From: Gluconacetobacter tumulisoli | GTDB taxonomy: Bacteria > Pseudomonadota > Alphaproteobacteria > Acetobacterales > Acetobacteraceae | Length of the DNA: 64,000 nt | NCBI RefSeq assembly: GCF_014174155.1 | Contig: NZ_JABEQM010000002.1 | Coordinates: 310,001 to 374,000, forward strand | Direction of reading: 5' to 3' | In this document: positions 1 to 7,424 of the stretch, in pieces | Position numbering within the stretch: position 1 is the stretch's first letter | How the letters are laid out: each line of letters opens with the position of its first letter | Translations under genes and position numbers: made by a program | The notes under the pieces: model-generated | The model's input: the letters and a program-made list of their open reading frames with translations, nothing else | The model's database searches: none | What the model was told of the DNA's origin: nothing

Positions 1-85
1 GCGCCCCCGACCGCCGGATCTTGAACCCCGACAGATCGTCCAGCACGTAATGATCGCCCGGACTGTAGAACCAGCGTTCCGTCAC
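1..85 (-). CDS. phage small protein, N-terminal part only
   Basis: Only the first 28 codons lie in the window; the gene runs off the left edge. It starts with GTG at 85, preceded by an AGGAGG-type ribosome binding site 8 bases upstream, so the start is well supported. The visible peptide begins VTERWFYSPGDHYVLDDLSG and continues FKIRR. A short stretch of the type 'W.y..GD.nv.ddlsGFK.r' is common in small conserved phage proteins next to head genes, but I cannot assign a function. It is the most downstream visible gene of the leftward morphogenesis operon, showing that the prophage continues outside the window. Confidence 0.6.
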   Translation of the reverse strand, partial: MTERWFYSPGDHYVLDDLSGFKIRRSGA

Positions 86-144
86 CCGCGTCCCCTCCTG
101 CCCATCAGCCCCCGCCCGGCGCGCACCGTCACGCCCTCACACCG

Positions 145-555
145 TCACGCCTGCGGCACGCCCTTGACCATCTCCAGCTCCAGGGTGAACGCGCTGCCCG
201 CCGCCGCCCCGATGGTGGTCAGCAGGATCGATCCCGTGGCCCCCGGCGCCTTCGGGTTCGGGATGCCCTGCAACCGCCGGAAATCCAGATGGCCGAACCC
301 CGACAGCGTCGCCAGGTCCACCGGATCCGTCGCCTCCCATTGCAGGCGCACGACCATCCCATGCACGTCATAGGCGATGCGCCGCACCTTCAGATGCACC
401 CCCGGCGCCTGCCCCCCGACCGAAAAGGCGATGGACTGCGCATCCACGATCTTCACCGCCGCCAGCCCGCTCCCGTCGCTGACATCCGTCAGCTTGACGA
501 TCAGGTTGCGCGGCCCGTTCGCCATCACCTGCGACGTCACGCTCTCCGCCATCAT
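145..555 (-). CDS. phage structural protein, hypothetical
   Basis: A protein of about 136 residues starting MAESVTSQVMANGPRNLIVK; two adjacent ATG codons exist (555 and 552) and the purine-rich AAGGGGG stretch fits the second slightly better. It looks like a beta-rich protein with no signal peptide or membrane segment. Proteins of this size and style, with an early 'R.l.vkltdvSDGsG' stretch, are found between capsid and tail genes in tailed phages, so a head-completion or neck role is possible. That role is inferred from gene order, not from a catalytic or binding motif. It follows the capsid and the His-rich small gene in the leftward operon. Confidence 0.6.
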   Translation of the reverse strand: MMAESVTSQVMANGPRNLIVKLTDVSDGSGLAAVKIVDAQSIAFSVGGQAPGVHLKVRRIAYDVHGMVVRLQWEATDPVDLATLSGFGHLDFRRLQGIPNPKAPGATGSILLTTIGAAAGSAFTLELEMVKGVPQA

Positions 556-663
556 GTTCCCCCTTCACCGCCCGGCCCGCGTCTTCGACGACCGAAGCGC
601 GCACCCAGGCCCGCACGGAAAACGCGCGCCGGCTCCCCGCCGGCGCGCCCTCCGGAACGGCCC

Positions 664-858
664 TCAGGCCCGCCGGCCGCCCTTGCGCCCGGCACGCGCC
701 GCCGCCGTCACCTTGGCCGGCGCGTGATAATGGTGATGGTGATGGATCTGCACCCCACCCGCGCGCCCGCCCGTCGCCGCATCCGCAACCGGGGCGGCAC
801 GCCGCGCCGCCATCGCGCCGGCCCCCTTGGCGCCGGTCCGGTTCTTCTTCACGCTCAT
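664..858 (-). CDS. small basic histidine-tract phage protein
   Basis: About 64 residues starting MSVKKNRTGAKG. I chose the ATG at 858 because GGAG lies 6 bases upstream; an earlier in-frame ATG (870) and a TTG (882) are also possible. The protein is rich in Lys, Arg, Ala and Gly and carries a natural run IHHHHHYH in the middle. Its size, charge and place directly downstream of the major capsid gene suggest a small structural or DNA-associated head protein, but no family was recognised. The His run could bind metal; that is speculation. Confidence 0.5.
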   Translation of the reverse strand: MSVKKNRTGAKGAGAMAARRAAPVADAATGGRAGGVQIHHHHHYHAPAKVTAAARAGRKGGRRA

Positions 859-883
859 CGTCTGCTCCATCGTTTTTTTCAAA

Positions 884-957
884 TCCTCAGGGCTCCGCCC
901 TGAAACCCGCCAAAGGCGGTCGCCTTTGGAAACCGGTCACGATCGGGGGGCCCGACC
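884..957. repeat. GGGC-palindrome intergenic repeat, copy A
   Basis: Sits between the capsid gene and the His-tract gene. It contains two short perfect hairpins: TCAGGGC-tcc-GCCCTGA and CCAAAGGC-ggt-cGCCTTTGG, followed by a G-run. The same modules recur at 2.6-2.9, 10.15-10.3, 12.9-13.0 and 16.7-16.9 kb. In an operon this arrangement could cause partial termination or protect the capsid mRNA; that is inference. Confidence 0.75.
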
Positions 958-1866
958 TCACACGCCCGGCGTGCCGTACAGCCCGCGCCAGTCCGCCCAG
1001 TAGCCCGAATACCGCTCGTAGCAGGCGGCCTTGGCGTTCCGCGTGTCGAAATCGTTGTCCTGGTCGAACGAGATCGGATCGCGCTCGAAATAGGTCAGCG
1101 AATTGGGCACGTTGGTCCGGATGAACCACGCCGTCTGGCTGGTGAAGTAATGGTTCAGCTTGATGCCTTCAGGGAACGCGTTCGTCGCGCGCAGCACGTT
1201 GACGGCATTGTTCGCCGTGTCGTTCTGCAGCACCGAATTGCAGATCCGGTTGGCCTCGAACCACAGCGCCGACGGCACGTTCAGCGTGCGCGGCAGGGCC
1301 GAGATCCGCATCCCCCGGTTGTTCTGGCACTGCATGATCTGCACCGTCAGGTCCTCGACCGCCGCCTCCGACAGATCGGCCGCCGTGGCCAGCAGGTTCG
1401 ACTGCATGCCCGACAGCGTCGGATGCTGGCCGGACACCAGCGACACCCCGTCCCCCCCCGGCGCCGAGGCCGAGAACGCCATGTTATAGATCCCGGCCAG
1501 CACGTTTTCCTTGGTCTGGCGCATGGAAAACGCCAGCTGCGCCGCCCGCCGCTTGGACACGACCTCGTACAGATTGTCGCGCAGCTCCTCGTACGTGACG
1601 ACATAGCCCAGGGCATACGCCACATGCGTGAAGCGGCTGACCGACCCCTGCGCCTCGACATCGTAATAGATCTGCTGGCCCTGCGGCTTGACCGGCGCCA
1701 GGCCGAAGCCGGTAATCTCGACCTCCTCCTCATACGCCTTGTCCGAAGTCTGCCTGTCGAACAGATCCAGATATTCGACGCGATGCTCGTCGTAGCTGCG
1801 TCCCCACCACGCCTTGATCCCGGGCCACAGCGCCTTGGGATGCGCGCCAGTCGTAATAACGGCCAT
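958..1866 (-). CDS. phage major capsid protein
   Basis: 302 residues starting MAVITTGAHPKALWPGIKAW with AGGAG 9 bases upstream of the ATG. The N-terminal pattern (ALWPG...W.g..Y.eh...y..lFd...SdKaYEEevE.tgfGl.pVKpqG) and the later segments LGYVVTYEELRDN and AFSMRQTKENV are typical of major head subunits of tailed phages of the Mu gpT-like, HK97-fold type. It forms the icosahedral shell. The neighbours fit: a scaffold-like gene, a probable decoration protein upstream and portal/terminase further up the operon. No N-terminal protease domain is visible, so maturation cleavage cannot be judged. Confidence 0.85.
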   Translation of the reverse strand: MAVITTGAHPKALWPGIKAWWGRSYDEHRVEYLDLFDRQTSDKAYEEEVEITGFGLAPVKPQGQQIYYDVEAQGSVSRFTHVAYALGYVVTYEELRDNLYEVVSKRRAAQLAFSMRQTKENVLAGIYNMAFSASAPGGDGVSLVSGQHPTLSGMQSNLLATAADLSEAAVEDLTVQIMQCQNNRGMRISALPRTLNVPSALWFEANRICNSVLQNDTANNAVNVLRATNAFPEGIKLNHYFTSQTAWFIRTNVPNSLTYFERDPISFDQDNDFDTRNAKAACYERYSGYWADWRGLYGTPGV

Positions 1867-1963
1867 TGAAATCGCTCCTCAGCCCGCGCGACGAAATCGC
1901 GCGTCCTGCTCGATGTTTTTCACGATCGCGATGCCTCCTGAACCACGCCGGAGGCCCGCCGCC

Positions 1964-2560
1964 TCAGATCCCGGTCGGGCTGGTGACGGCATGCAGGTTG
2001 ATCCGCACCAGCCATTTCGCGTTCGCGCCGATCGCATTGTCGATCGACTGGTACGCCCGCAGGATCCGCACCTGCAGCGTCGCCGCGGTGCCCAGGCTGG
2101 CCGACTGCAGCTGCCAGCCGGAAAACCCGCTGACCGTCGACCCCGCCCCGGCCACCAGGTCGGCGTTCTTCGACACCGCACCGGCCGCCAGCGCCCCGCC
2201 GACCGAATCTTCCTGCACTGCGAACACAAGGTTCGGATCGTCGGCGACATAGACATACGCCGCCTGCCCCGCCGGCAGGTACGGCGCCTGGTTCTGCACC
2301 ACCGGCAGAACCAGCTCGCCGGCGTTGTTGGCCACGCCCTGCATCGCCCCGGTGATGACGCCCGATCCCCCGGCGGTGGCGATGCCCACTCCCGGCACGC
2401 CGTTCGCATCGGCGACACCATCCAGCGCCACCAGCGGATCGCCGATGAACAGCGGCGTGGGATTGCTCGCGGGCACATAATAGACCTGCACGCCGCCATT
2501 GTACGGCGCACCGGACATGTAGGATAACGGCCGAAGGCCGCTCGCAATATTCGAATTCAT
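1964..2560 (-). CDS. phage head structural (probable decoration) protein
   Basis: 198 residues from an ATG at 2560 (MNSNIASGLRPLSYMSGAPY); the longer open frame upstream runs into repeat sequence and is not supported. The protein is rich in Gly, Ala, Val and small polar residues, lacks charged clusters and is followed directly by the capsid gene. This is the usual place and composition of a head decoration or cement protein that stabilises the expanded shell. Function is inferred from position and composition only. It is separated from the upstream genes by a 350-bp repeat-filled gap, so it may have its own transcription signals. Confidence 0.6.
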   Translation of the reverse strand: MNSNIASGLRPLSYMSGAPYNGGVQVYYVPASNPTPLFIGDPLVALDGVADANGVPGVGIATAGGSGVITGAMQGVANNAGELVLPVVQNQAPYLPAGQAAYVYVADDPNLVFAVQEDSVGGALAAGAVSKNADLVAGAGSTVSGFSGWQLQSASLGTAATLQVRILRAYQSIDNAIGANAKWLVRINLHAVTSPTGI

Positions 2561-2604
2561 CTGGCAGGACCCCTGCACGAGTGATGGAACGGCGCATGCG
2601 CCGC

Positions 2605-2875
2605 AAGGTCGATGCCTGTGCCTCAGGGCTCCGATGCGAAGGCCAGGGCGTTGCCCTTGACCCATCCCCTTGGAAACCCGGGACGTCACGAAACGAACGG
2701 GATGCAAGGGCCGAGGCCCCTGCCGGGTTCGGGCAGCGCCCGATTTTCCTTGTCCCATATAACTTGGTACCTACGGGGCTCCCCCCGAAACCCGCCAAAG
2801 GCAATCGCCTATGGATCGGGGTCCAGGGCCTCAGGCCCTGGCGGGTTCGGGCAAAGCCCGAATCCTGTTCATTGC
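2605..2875. repeat. GGGC-palindrome intergenic repeats, copies B and C
   Basis: Two back-to-back repeat units fill the gap between the head-protein gene and the gene ending at 2910. Copy C ends with the clearest modules: CAGGGCCTCAGGCCCTG (perfect hairpin) followed by TTCGGGCaaaGCCCGAA. Copy B carries degenerate versions (AAGGGCcgaGGCCCCT, TTCGGGCagcGCCCGA). No gene is supported here. The same ordered modules occur outside the phage genes, so this is a host-genome repeat that has entered the prophage or is shared by both. Confidence 0.8.
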
Positions 2876-2909
2876 CTGTACCGTACCTGCCCCCCCGATC
2901 CCGCCCGCC

Positions 2910-3413
2910 TCAGCGGCGTTCCTCGCGGATGGTGATCCCGACATCGCGCGGCACGTACTGGGCAGTGCGGTCGGCGCCGGTCGGCCCGCCGGGGACGCGG
3001 CCCTGCCTGATCTGGGCCAGCAGTTCCTGCTGCTGGGCCTCCTGCGCGGCCATGTCTTCCCGATACCATTCCATCGGTATTTCCATCAGGTACGCCGTCA
3101 GCGCCCCGCCGCCGCGTGCGACGCCGACGGTCATGCTGACGGGCCTGCCGCTGTCGTCGTCGACCTGGGTATAGCCCGCCTCCTGCGCGCGGGCGATGCG
3201 GCCGGGCTCGTCGTTGAACCAGTGCCGGTGGTATCCCTCCCTGTCGGGATAGGCCAGTTTCTGCTCGCGCGTGCCGAACGGCTTGCGCACGGCCGCCCCG
3301 CGCCGCCCCGCCGGCCCGGCACCGGGTCCCGCGTCCGGCATTCCGGCCGACGCCCCCGCCGCACGCGGCCGCGCGCCCTCGGCCGGCCCGCGCCGGCGCT
3401 GCTCGTCGCTCAT
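2910..3413 (-). CDS. phage hypothetical protein in head operon
   Basis: 167 residues from the ATG at 3413 (MSDEQRRRGPAEGARPRAAG). The start overlaps the stop of the upstream scaffold-like gene by 4 bases (ATGA), which points to translational coupling. The first 50 residues are low-complexity Ala/Gly/Pro/Arg; the conserved-looking core is FGTREQKLAYPDREGYHRHW followed by N-D-E-P-G-R and a C-terminal part with a Gln/Glu-rich helix. The core resembles small proteins found between scaffold and capsid genes in several tailed phages. No function known to me. Confidence 0.65.
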   Translation of the reverse strand: MSDEQRRRGPAEGARPRAAGASAGMPDAGPGAGPAGRRGAAVRKPFGTREQKLAYPDREGYHRHWFNDEPGRIARAQEAGYTQVDDDSGRPVSMTVGVARGGGALTAYLMEIPMEWYREDMAAQEAQQQELLAQIRQGRVPGGPTGADRTAQYVPRDVGITIREERR

Positions 3414-4393
3414 CCTTCGTTCTCCCAGTAATAGGCCGCCCATTCCTCGCGGGTCAGCGGCTGCCCCTTGCCCGACAGGGCGCGGGCATAGCGGTCGAAT
3501 TCCCGGCGCACCTCGGCCGGCAGCGCGTCGAACCCGCGCGGGTTGGCCGGCCGCACGGCCTCGGTGCGCGACGGGCTGACGGCGGCGGGTGCGGCGCGAC
3601 GCGCGTTCTCGAACAGGGCGGGATGCAGCTGCCGCACCTTGCGCCGGGTGATCTCCAGCCGTTCCGACAGCGGCAGGCGCGGATGCTGCCGGTCCACCGC
3701 CGCGTGGATCGCGATCGCGTCCTGCCGCGCCTCCTCATGCGTGCCGAACCACGGATTCGCCTGCATGAAGGCCGAGATTTCCGGCGGCACCGCCCCCGCA
3801 CCCGTCCCGGCGCCGCTTCCACCGCCCGCGCGCGCCGGGGATGGGGATGGGGCCGGCTCCGGCGCGGCCGCCGGCCGGGCGGGCGGCGCGCTCTCGCGCA
3901 GGTCCTGCAATTCCTGCTCCGCGACGGCGAAGGCCCGGGTGTCGCCGTCGGCCACCGCCCGCTGCCGGCGGGATTCGATCTCCTTCATCGCCCGGCCCAG
4001 GGCACGCTCGTCGGCCCGGCGCGCGCGCTCGGTCAAATCGACCAGCGCCTGCCGCGTCTCGCGCAGTTCCGCCTGCACCGCGCCATAGCGGCTGTCCAGC
4101 GTGCGGTAATTCTGTTGCAGCACCGGCAACAGCGTCATGCCCCGCTCCAGGAACTGCTCGGCGGGCCGCCAGTTGGCCGGATCGCCGCGAAACGCCTCGC
4201 GCGGCACCCAGCCCATGCGCCGCGCCTGCGCCTCGACATCCAGCGCCAGCGGCGCCGGGGGCACAGGACCGGGCGCGGCAGCCTCGGACGCGGCCTCCCC
4301 CGCCGCCCCGGCCCCGCCCTCCATCGCCGCGCCGCCCGCCACGGGCAGCTCGTCCACCGGCGCGGGCCGCGCATCGCCATGCATATCCGACAT
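3410..4393 (-). CDS. phage scaffold-like coiled-coil protein
   Basis: 327 residues, starting MSDMHGDARPAPVDELPVAG. After an Ala/Gly/Pro-rich leader there is a motif of the type ARRMGWVPREAFRGDP..WRPAEQFLERG (around residues 55-85), then a long charged helix predicted as coiled coil (about 95-170), a flexible Ala/Pro linker, and a C-terminal domain ending in acidic residues. This order is typical of phage internal scaffolding proteins that guide capsid assembly and then leave the shell. It overlaps the co-chaperonin gene by one base (TGATG) and the next gene by four, so the block is read as one unit. No protease domain is visible. Confidence 0.7.
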   Translation of the reverse strand: MSDMHGDARPAPVDELPVAGGAAMEGGAGAAGEAASEAAAPGPVPPAPLALDVEAQARRMGWVPREAFRGDPANWRPAEQFLERGMTLLPVLQQNYRTLDSRYGAVQAELRETRQALVDLTERARRADERALGRAMKEIESRRQRAVADGDTRAFAVAEQELQDLRESAPPARPAAAPEPAPSPSPARAGGGSGAGTGAGAVPPEISAFMQANPWFGTHEEARQDAIAIHAAVDRQHPRLPLSERLEITRRKVRQLHPALFENARRAAPAAVSPSRTEAVRPANPRGFDALPAEVRREFDRYARALSGKGQPLTREEWAAYYWENEG

Positions 4394-4857
4394 CAGACCG
4401 TTCCTTCCATCATCCCGTCATTTCCCGAATCTGCACCGGCACCGGCACCGGCATCAGCATCGACATCGGCACCGACGCCGATCGCCGCGATGCAGCGCTG
4501 CGACATCAGCCGGTACATCCGCCCGTCCTCGCCCTTCAGCAGCTGCCCGGCATAGCGCTCGAAATAGACCCGGTCGCCCGGACGCGGGATGCGCCCCTCC
4601 CACTGCCGCGTCCCGTCGTCGTTCCAGCGGAACGCCGCCGGTCCCACGGCGATGACGGTGCCGTGCTCGGCGGCCAGGGTCTGCCGCTCGACATACTCGG
4701 CCGGCAGCTGCACCGCCCCGCTGGTGATGTCGGCATGAATGTCCGCCAGCACCAGGATCTTGTCGTCCAGCGGCACGTACCCCGCCCGGTTCACCCCGTC
4801 CCAGTCCGAAACGACATATTCCTGCCGGTCGAGTTTCAGAATCCGTCCCTCACGCAT
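4393..4857 (-). CDS. phage-encoded GroES-like co-chaperonin
   Basis: 154 residues from the ATG at 4857, which overlaps the preceding stop (TGATG); a GTG one codon earlier is possible. The middle matches the Cpn10/GroES fold in order: PLDDKILVLAD (first beta strand), SGAVQLP (position of the mobile loop, short here), EHGTVIAVGP, PGDRVYFERYAGQLLK, then RLMSQRCIAAI at the end of the domain. The last 30 residues are a low-complexity acidic Asp/Ala/Gly tail absent from host GroES. Host GroES is about 95 residues. Like T4 gp31, it could partner with host GroEL to fold the capsid protein; that role is inferred from fold and operon position. Confidence 0.8.
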   Translation of the reverse strand: MREGRILKLDRQEYVVSDWDGVNRAGYVPLDDKILVLADIHADITSGAVQLPAEYVERQTLAAEHGTVIAVGPAAFRWNDDGTRQWEGRIPRPGDRVYFERYAGQLLKGEDGRMYRLMSQRCIAAIGVGADVDADAGAGAGADSGNDGMMEGTV

Positions 4858-5165
4858 CACACATCGTCCCCGCCGTAGAATGTCCGCAGCACGTCCCGGT
4901 CCAGCCCGGCGATCTCGCCGGCCAGCAGGCTCCGCCCCCGCGTCTCGTGTTCCTGCGCCAGCACCAGCGTGCCGGCGCGCCAGTGCCCCAGCATCCCCTG
5001 CTCCAGGCTATCGCGGTAATCCCCAAGGAACAGCAGCACCGCCCGCGTCACCGGATGGTGCCGCCATGCCTGGAAATCCCCCTCGGTCAGGTCCGCCAGC
5101 GCCGCCCGGCGCCGGTCGCGAACCTCCTGCCGGTCCGTCCCTTCCGGTGTCGGCCGATCCGTCAT
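4857..5165 (-). CDS. small phage protein overlapping the portal C-terminus
   Basis: 102 residues from the ATG at 5165 (MTDRPTPEGTDRQEVRDRR). The conserved-looking core is LTEGDFQAWRHHPVTRAVL followed by a helical segment with FLGDYRDSLEQGML, a pattern seen in small proteins after portal genes in tailed phages. It shares about 158 bp with the portal gene in another frame, an unusually long overlap. Either both proteins are made, or the true portal ends earlier through an undetected sequence error. Its stop overlaps the start of the co-chaperonin gene by one base. Function unknown. Confidence 0.6.
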   Translation of the reverse strand: MTDRPTPEGTDRQEVRDRRRAALADLTEGDFQAWRHHPVTRAVLLFLGDYRDSLEQGMLGHWRAGTLVLAQEHETRGRSLLAGEIAGLDRDVLRTFYGGDDV

Positions 5166-7182
5166 CTCCGAACTCCTCACGCCATGCCTCCAGGTCCGCC
5201 AACGCCCCGTCCACCGCCCCCCGGTCGTCCCCGCCCCCCGCATCGGCGCCCGCGCCGGCATCCGCATCGGCCTCCGCCTTGCGCGCCTGCGCCAGCCGCA
5301 GGATCGCCCCCGCCAGCGCCTCGATCTCCTGCACCCGCTGGCGGCCCGCGCTCGCCGCCCCCTCGCGCGCCTCGCGCCGGACGCGCAGCGCCAGGTCCTG
5401 CGCCCGGCTCACGGCGTCCAGGTCCGGCGCCGGCCGGTCGCGCAGCACGCGCCCCACCTCGCCGATCGCGGCAGCGTCGAAGGCACGGCGGCGGATCTCA
5501 TGCCCGTCGCACCAGGGGTCGTCCTTGAACGCCAGCAGGAAGTTGGCCCGCGCCAGCTTCTGCATGTCGGTGACGATCTCCGGGTCCGATACCGGCTCCA
5601 CCCCGCTGCCCTGCTCGTAGTCGGCGCGGGTGACGCGGAAATAATCCGCCCCGACCCGAAACCCCACCTCGTCGGGCAGGTAGATCCGGTTCAGCCGGTA
5701 CAGCTTCCGGAACTCGGCCCCCAGGCTGCGATGCACGCGCTTGAAGATGGCGCTGAACACCTTCAGCCCCTGCTGGATCACCGCCAGCCCCAGCACCCCC
5801 GGCGTGTTGCCGCCCGGCATCGCGCCCGACAGGATGTCCTTCACCGACGCGATCTCCCGCCCCGCATCGACCAGGAAGGTCAGAAGCTGGAACAGCACCG
5901 GGTTCGGCCCCGGAAAGGCCAGCGGCACCAGGTTCTCGCGCAGCGCCGCCCCCGGCGCGTTCACCACCTTGTATTCGCCCACCTGGAACCGCACCGACCC
6001 CGCATTCAGCGACAGGCCCGACCCGATGAACCCGCCTCCCGCGTTCGCCAGGTGGGCGGCGTCGAACATCTGGTTCAGGCTGGTGTTCACCGCCTCGTTC
6101 AGCGGATGCAGCAGGGTGCCGAACCCGATGTCGTAGATCGCCGAGTCCGGCGACGGGATGAACGGAAACTTGGTGTAGTACGGCACCGGGTCGATCCGGC
6201 GGATGCGATGGTCGGCCGCGCCGAACATCACCCCCTCCATGTCGTACCCCGCCACGATGCGCGCCAGCCGCCCGGAATCGCGCGCGATCGTCACGATATA
6301 GGGCTCGGCATAACCGTCCTCGTCCAGGTCGATGCGCCGATGCTGCTCCAGGAACGTCACCGGCGCGTCGTCGTCGGGCGACGCATCGTGGTTGCACCCG
6401 TACTCGTCGTCCAGGAACAGGCCCGCGCGGATGCGCTCCTGCACCTCCCACGGGTACAGGTCGATCTCCTCGGTGATGCGCGGCGCGGTGGCGAACGATT
6501 TGGCGTTGTAGTCGATGCACAGCCGCAGCGGATCGACCGTCTCGCTGACATTGCGCTGCAACGCCGGGTCGAAATAGGTCTTGCGGAACATCACGCCGAC
6601 GATGGACAGTTTCAGCAGCAGCTTGTCGGTCTGCTCCTCCCACTCCTCCATCTCGTCCAGCACCTGCCAGCTCATGTGCCGGCCGATCGCATCCGCCCGC
6701 GTCCGCAGCGCCCCCGGCGGCACCAGCCAGACCGGCGCGCCGTCCGGCCCCGCCAGCGGCCGGCCGGGGCACAGCGGGTCCATCGCCGGCACCCCGTCGT
6801 CGCGGCCCAGCACCGTGCCCCGCACCACGTCGCGGTCGCGCACGATCGCCGGATAGGCCCGCGCCGCGAACTGCACCGCCGCGATCGTCAGCAGCGGGAA
6901 GATGACGTTCGACGCCCCCGGCCAGGGATAGGTCTTGGGCTCGGCCACCTGCTGCGCCAGGTCCAGCCAGCGGCGGTATTTTTCCTTCCACGGGCCACGG
7001 CTGGCGTCGTCCATGTCGTATTCCCGCCGCACCCGCTGCGCGATGGCGGCACGCGTCTCCCCGTCCAGCTCCACGGCGATGTTCGGGCTCTCGATCCAGC
7101 GCCGCAGACGCCGGGCCTGTTCCATGTCCGGCCCCCCGGCCGCATCCCCGGCCAGGACGTCATCCACCTCCCCCGCGCTCAT
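5008..7182 (-). CDS. phage portal protein
   Basis: 724 residues from the ATG at 7182 (MSAGEVDDVLAGDAAGGPDM), which follows a G-rich ribosome binding region; the longer open frame upstream overlaps the next gene and is rejected. Early residues carry a motif typical of large portal proteins: KYRRWLDLAQ, then TYPWPGASNVIFPLLTIAA, which precedes the wing domain. The central part (HPLNEAVNTSLNQMFDAAHL) and the stretch SGAMPGGNTPGVLG fit a P22-like portal, which forms the dodecameric ring at the head vertex and docks the terminase. The C-terminal 120 residues are charged and low in complexity and overlap the next gene. Gene order supports the call. Confidence 0.85.
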   Translation of the reverse strand: MSAGEVDDVLAGDAAGGPDMEQARRLRRWIESPNIAVELDGETRAAIAQRVRREYDMDDASRGPWKEKYRRWLDLAQQVAEPKTYPWPGASNVIFPLLTIAAVQFAARAYPAIVRDRDVVRGTVLGRDDGVPAMDPLCPGRPLAGPDGAPVWLVPPGALRTRADAIGRHMSWQVLDEMEEWEEQTDKLLLKLSIVGVMFRKTYFDPALQRNVSETVDPLRLCIDYNAKSFATAPRITEEIDLYPWEVQERIRAGLFLDDEYGCNHDASPDDDAPVTFLEQHRRIDLDEDGYAEPYIVTIARDSGRLARIVAGYDMEGVMFGAADHRIRRIDPVPYYTKFPFIPSPDSAIYDIGFGTLLHPLNEAVNTSLNQMFDAAHLANAGGGFIGSGLSLNAGSVRFQVGEYKVVNAPGAALRENLVPLAFPGPNPVLFQLLTFLVDAGREIASVKDILSGAMPGGNTPGVLGLAVIQQGLKVFSAIFKRVHRSLGAEFRKLYRLNRIYLPDEVGFRVGADYFRVTRADYEQGSGVEPVSDPEIVTDMQKLARANFLLAFKDDPWCDGHEIRRRAFDAAAIGEVGRVLRDRPAPDLDAVSRAQDLALRVRREAREGAASAGRQRVQEIEALAGAILRLAQARKAEADADAGAGADAGGGDDRGAVDGALADLEAWREEFGDDGSADTGRDGPAGGSRPAPGGAGGPDRGGFPGMAAPSGDAGGAAVPWGLPR

Positions 7183-7424
7183 GCCCGCCCCCCGGCCGCG
7201 AACTCGCCGCAGACATGCTCGGGCACCACCGGCGGAAAGGTCGCGAAGGGCTGCGGCGCCAGCTGCCCCACGCGCGGCGCGGGCTGCGGCACCATCACCA
7301 CCGTCACCTGCGGCGGATAGCGCCGGCAGACGACATCCGGCCCCTCCAGCCCGTGAAACCGGCACTGCCGGCAACTGCGCGCCGCCCCGGGCCGGGCGCC
7401 CGCCGGTATGATCAGTCCCGCCAT
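7179..7424 (-). CDS. small cysteine-rich phage protein
   Basis: 81 residues starting MAGLIIPAGARPGAARSCRQ. The motif SCRQCRFHGLEGPDVVCRRY, with another Cys near the end (EHVCGEF), gives four cysteines of the kind that bind zinc. It overlaps the stop of the large terminase gene by 1 base (TGATG) and the start of the portal gene by 4 bases (ATGA), so it is tightly coupled to both. Small proteins with this CxxC...C pattern lie between terminase and portal in several proteobacterial prophages. Role unknown; a packaging accessory role is possible from location only. Confidence 0.65.
   Translation of the reverse strand: MAGLIIPAGARPGAARSCRQCRFHGLEGPDVVCRRYPPQVTVVMVPQPAPRVGQLAPQPFATFPPVVPEHVCGEFAAGGRA

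Noticed and set aside
5500-7320. 606-aa plus-strand frame opposite the portal gene
   Set aside because: His/Arg/Pro-rich shadow of the portal coding strand with no recognisable domain.
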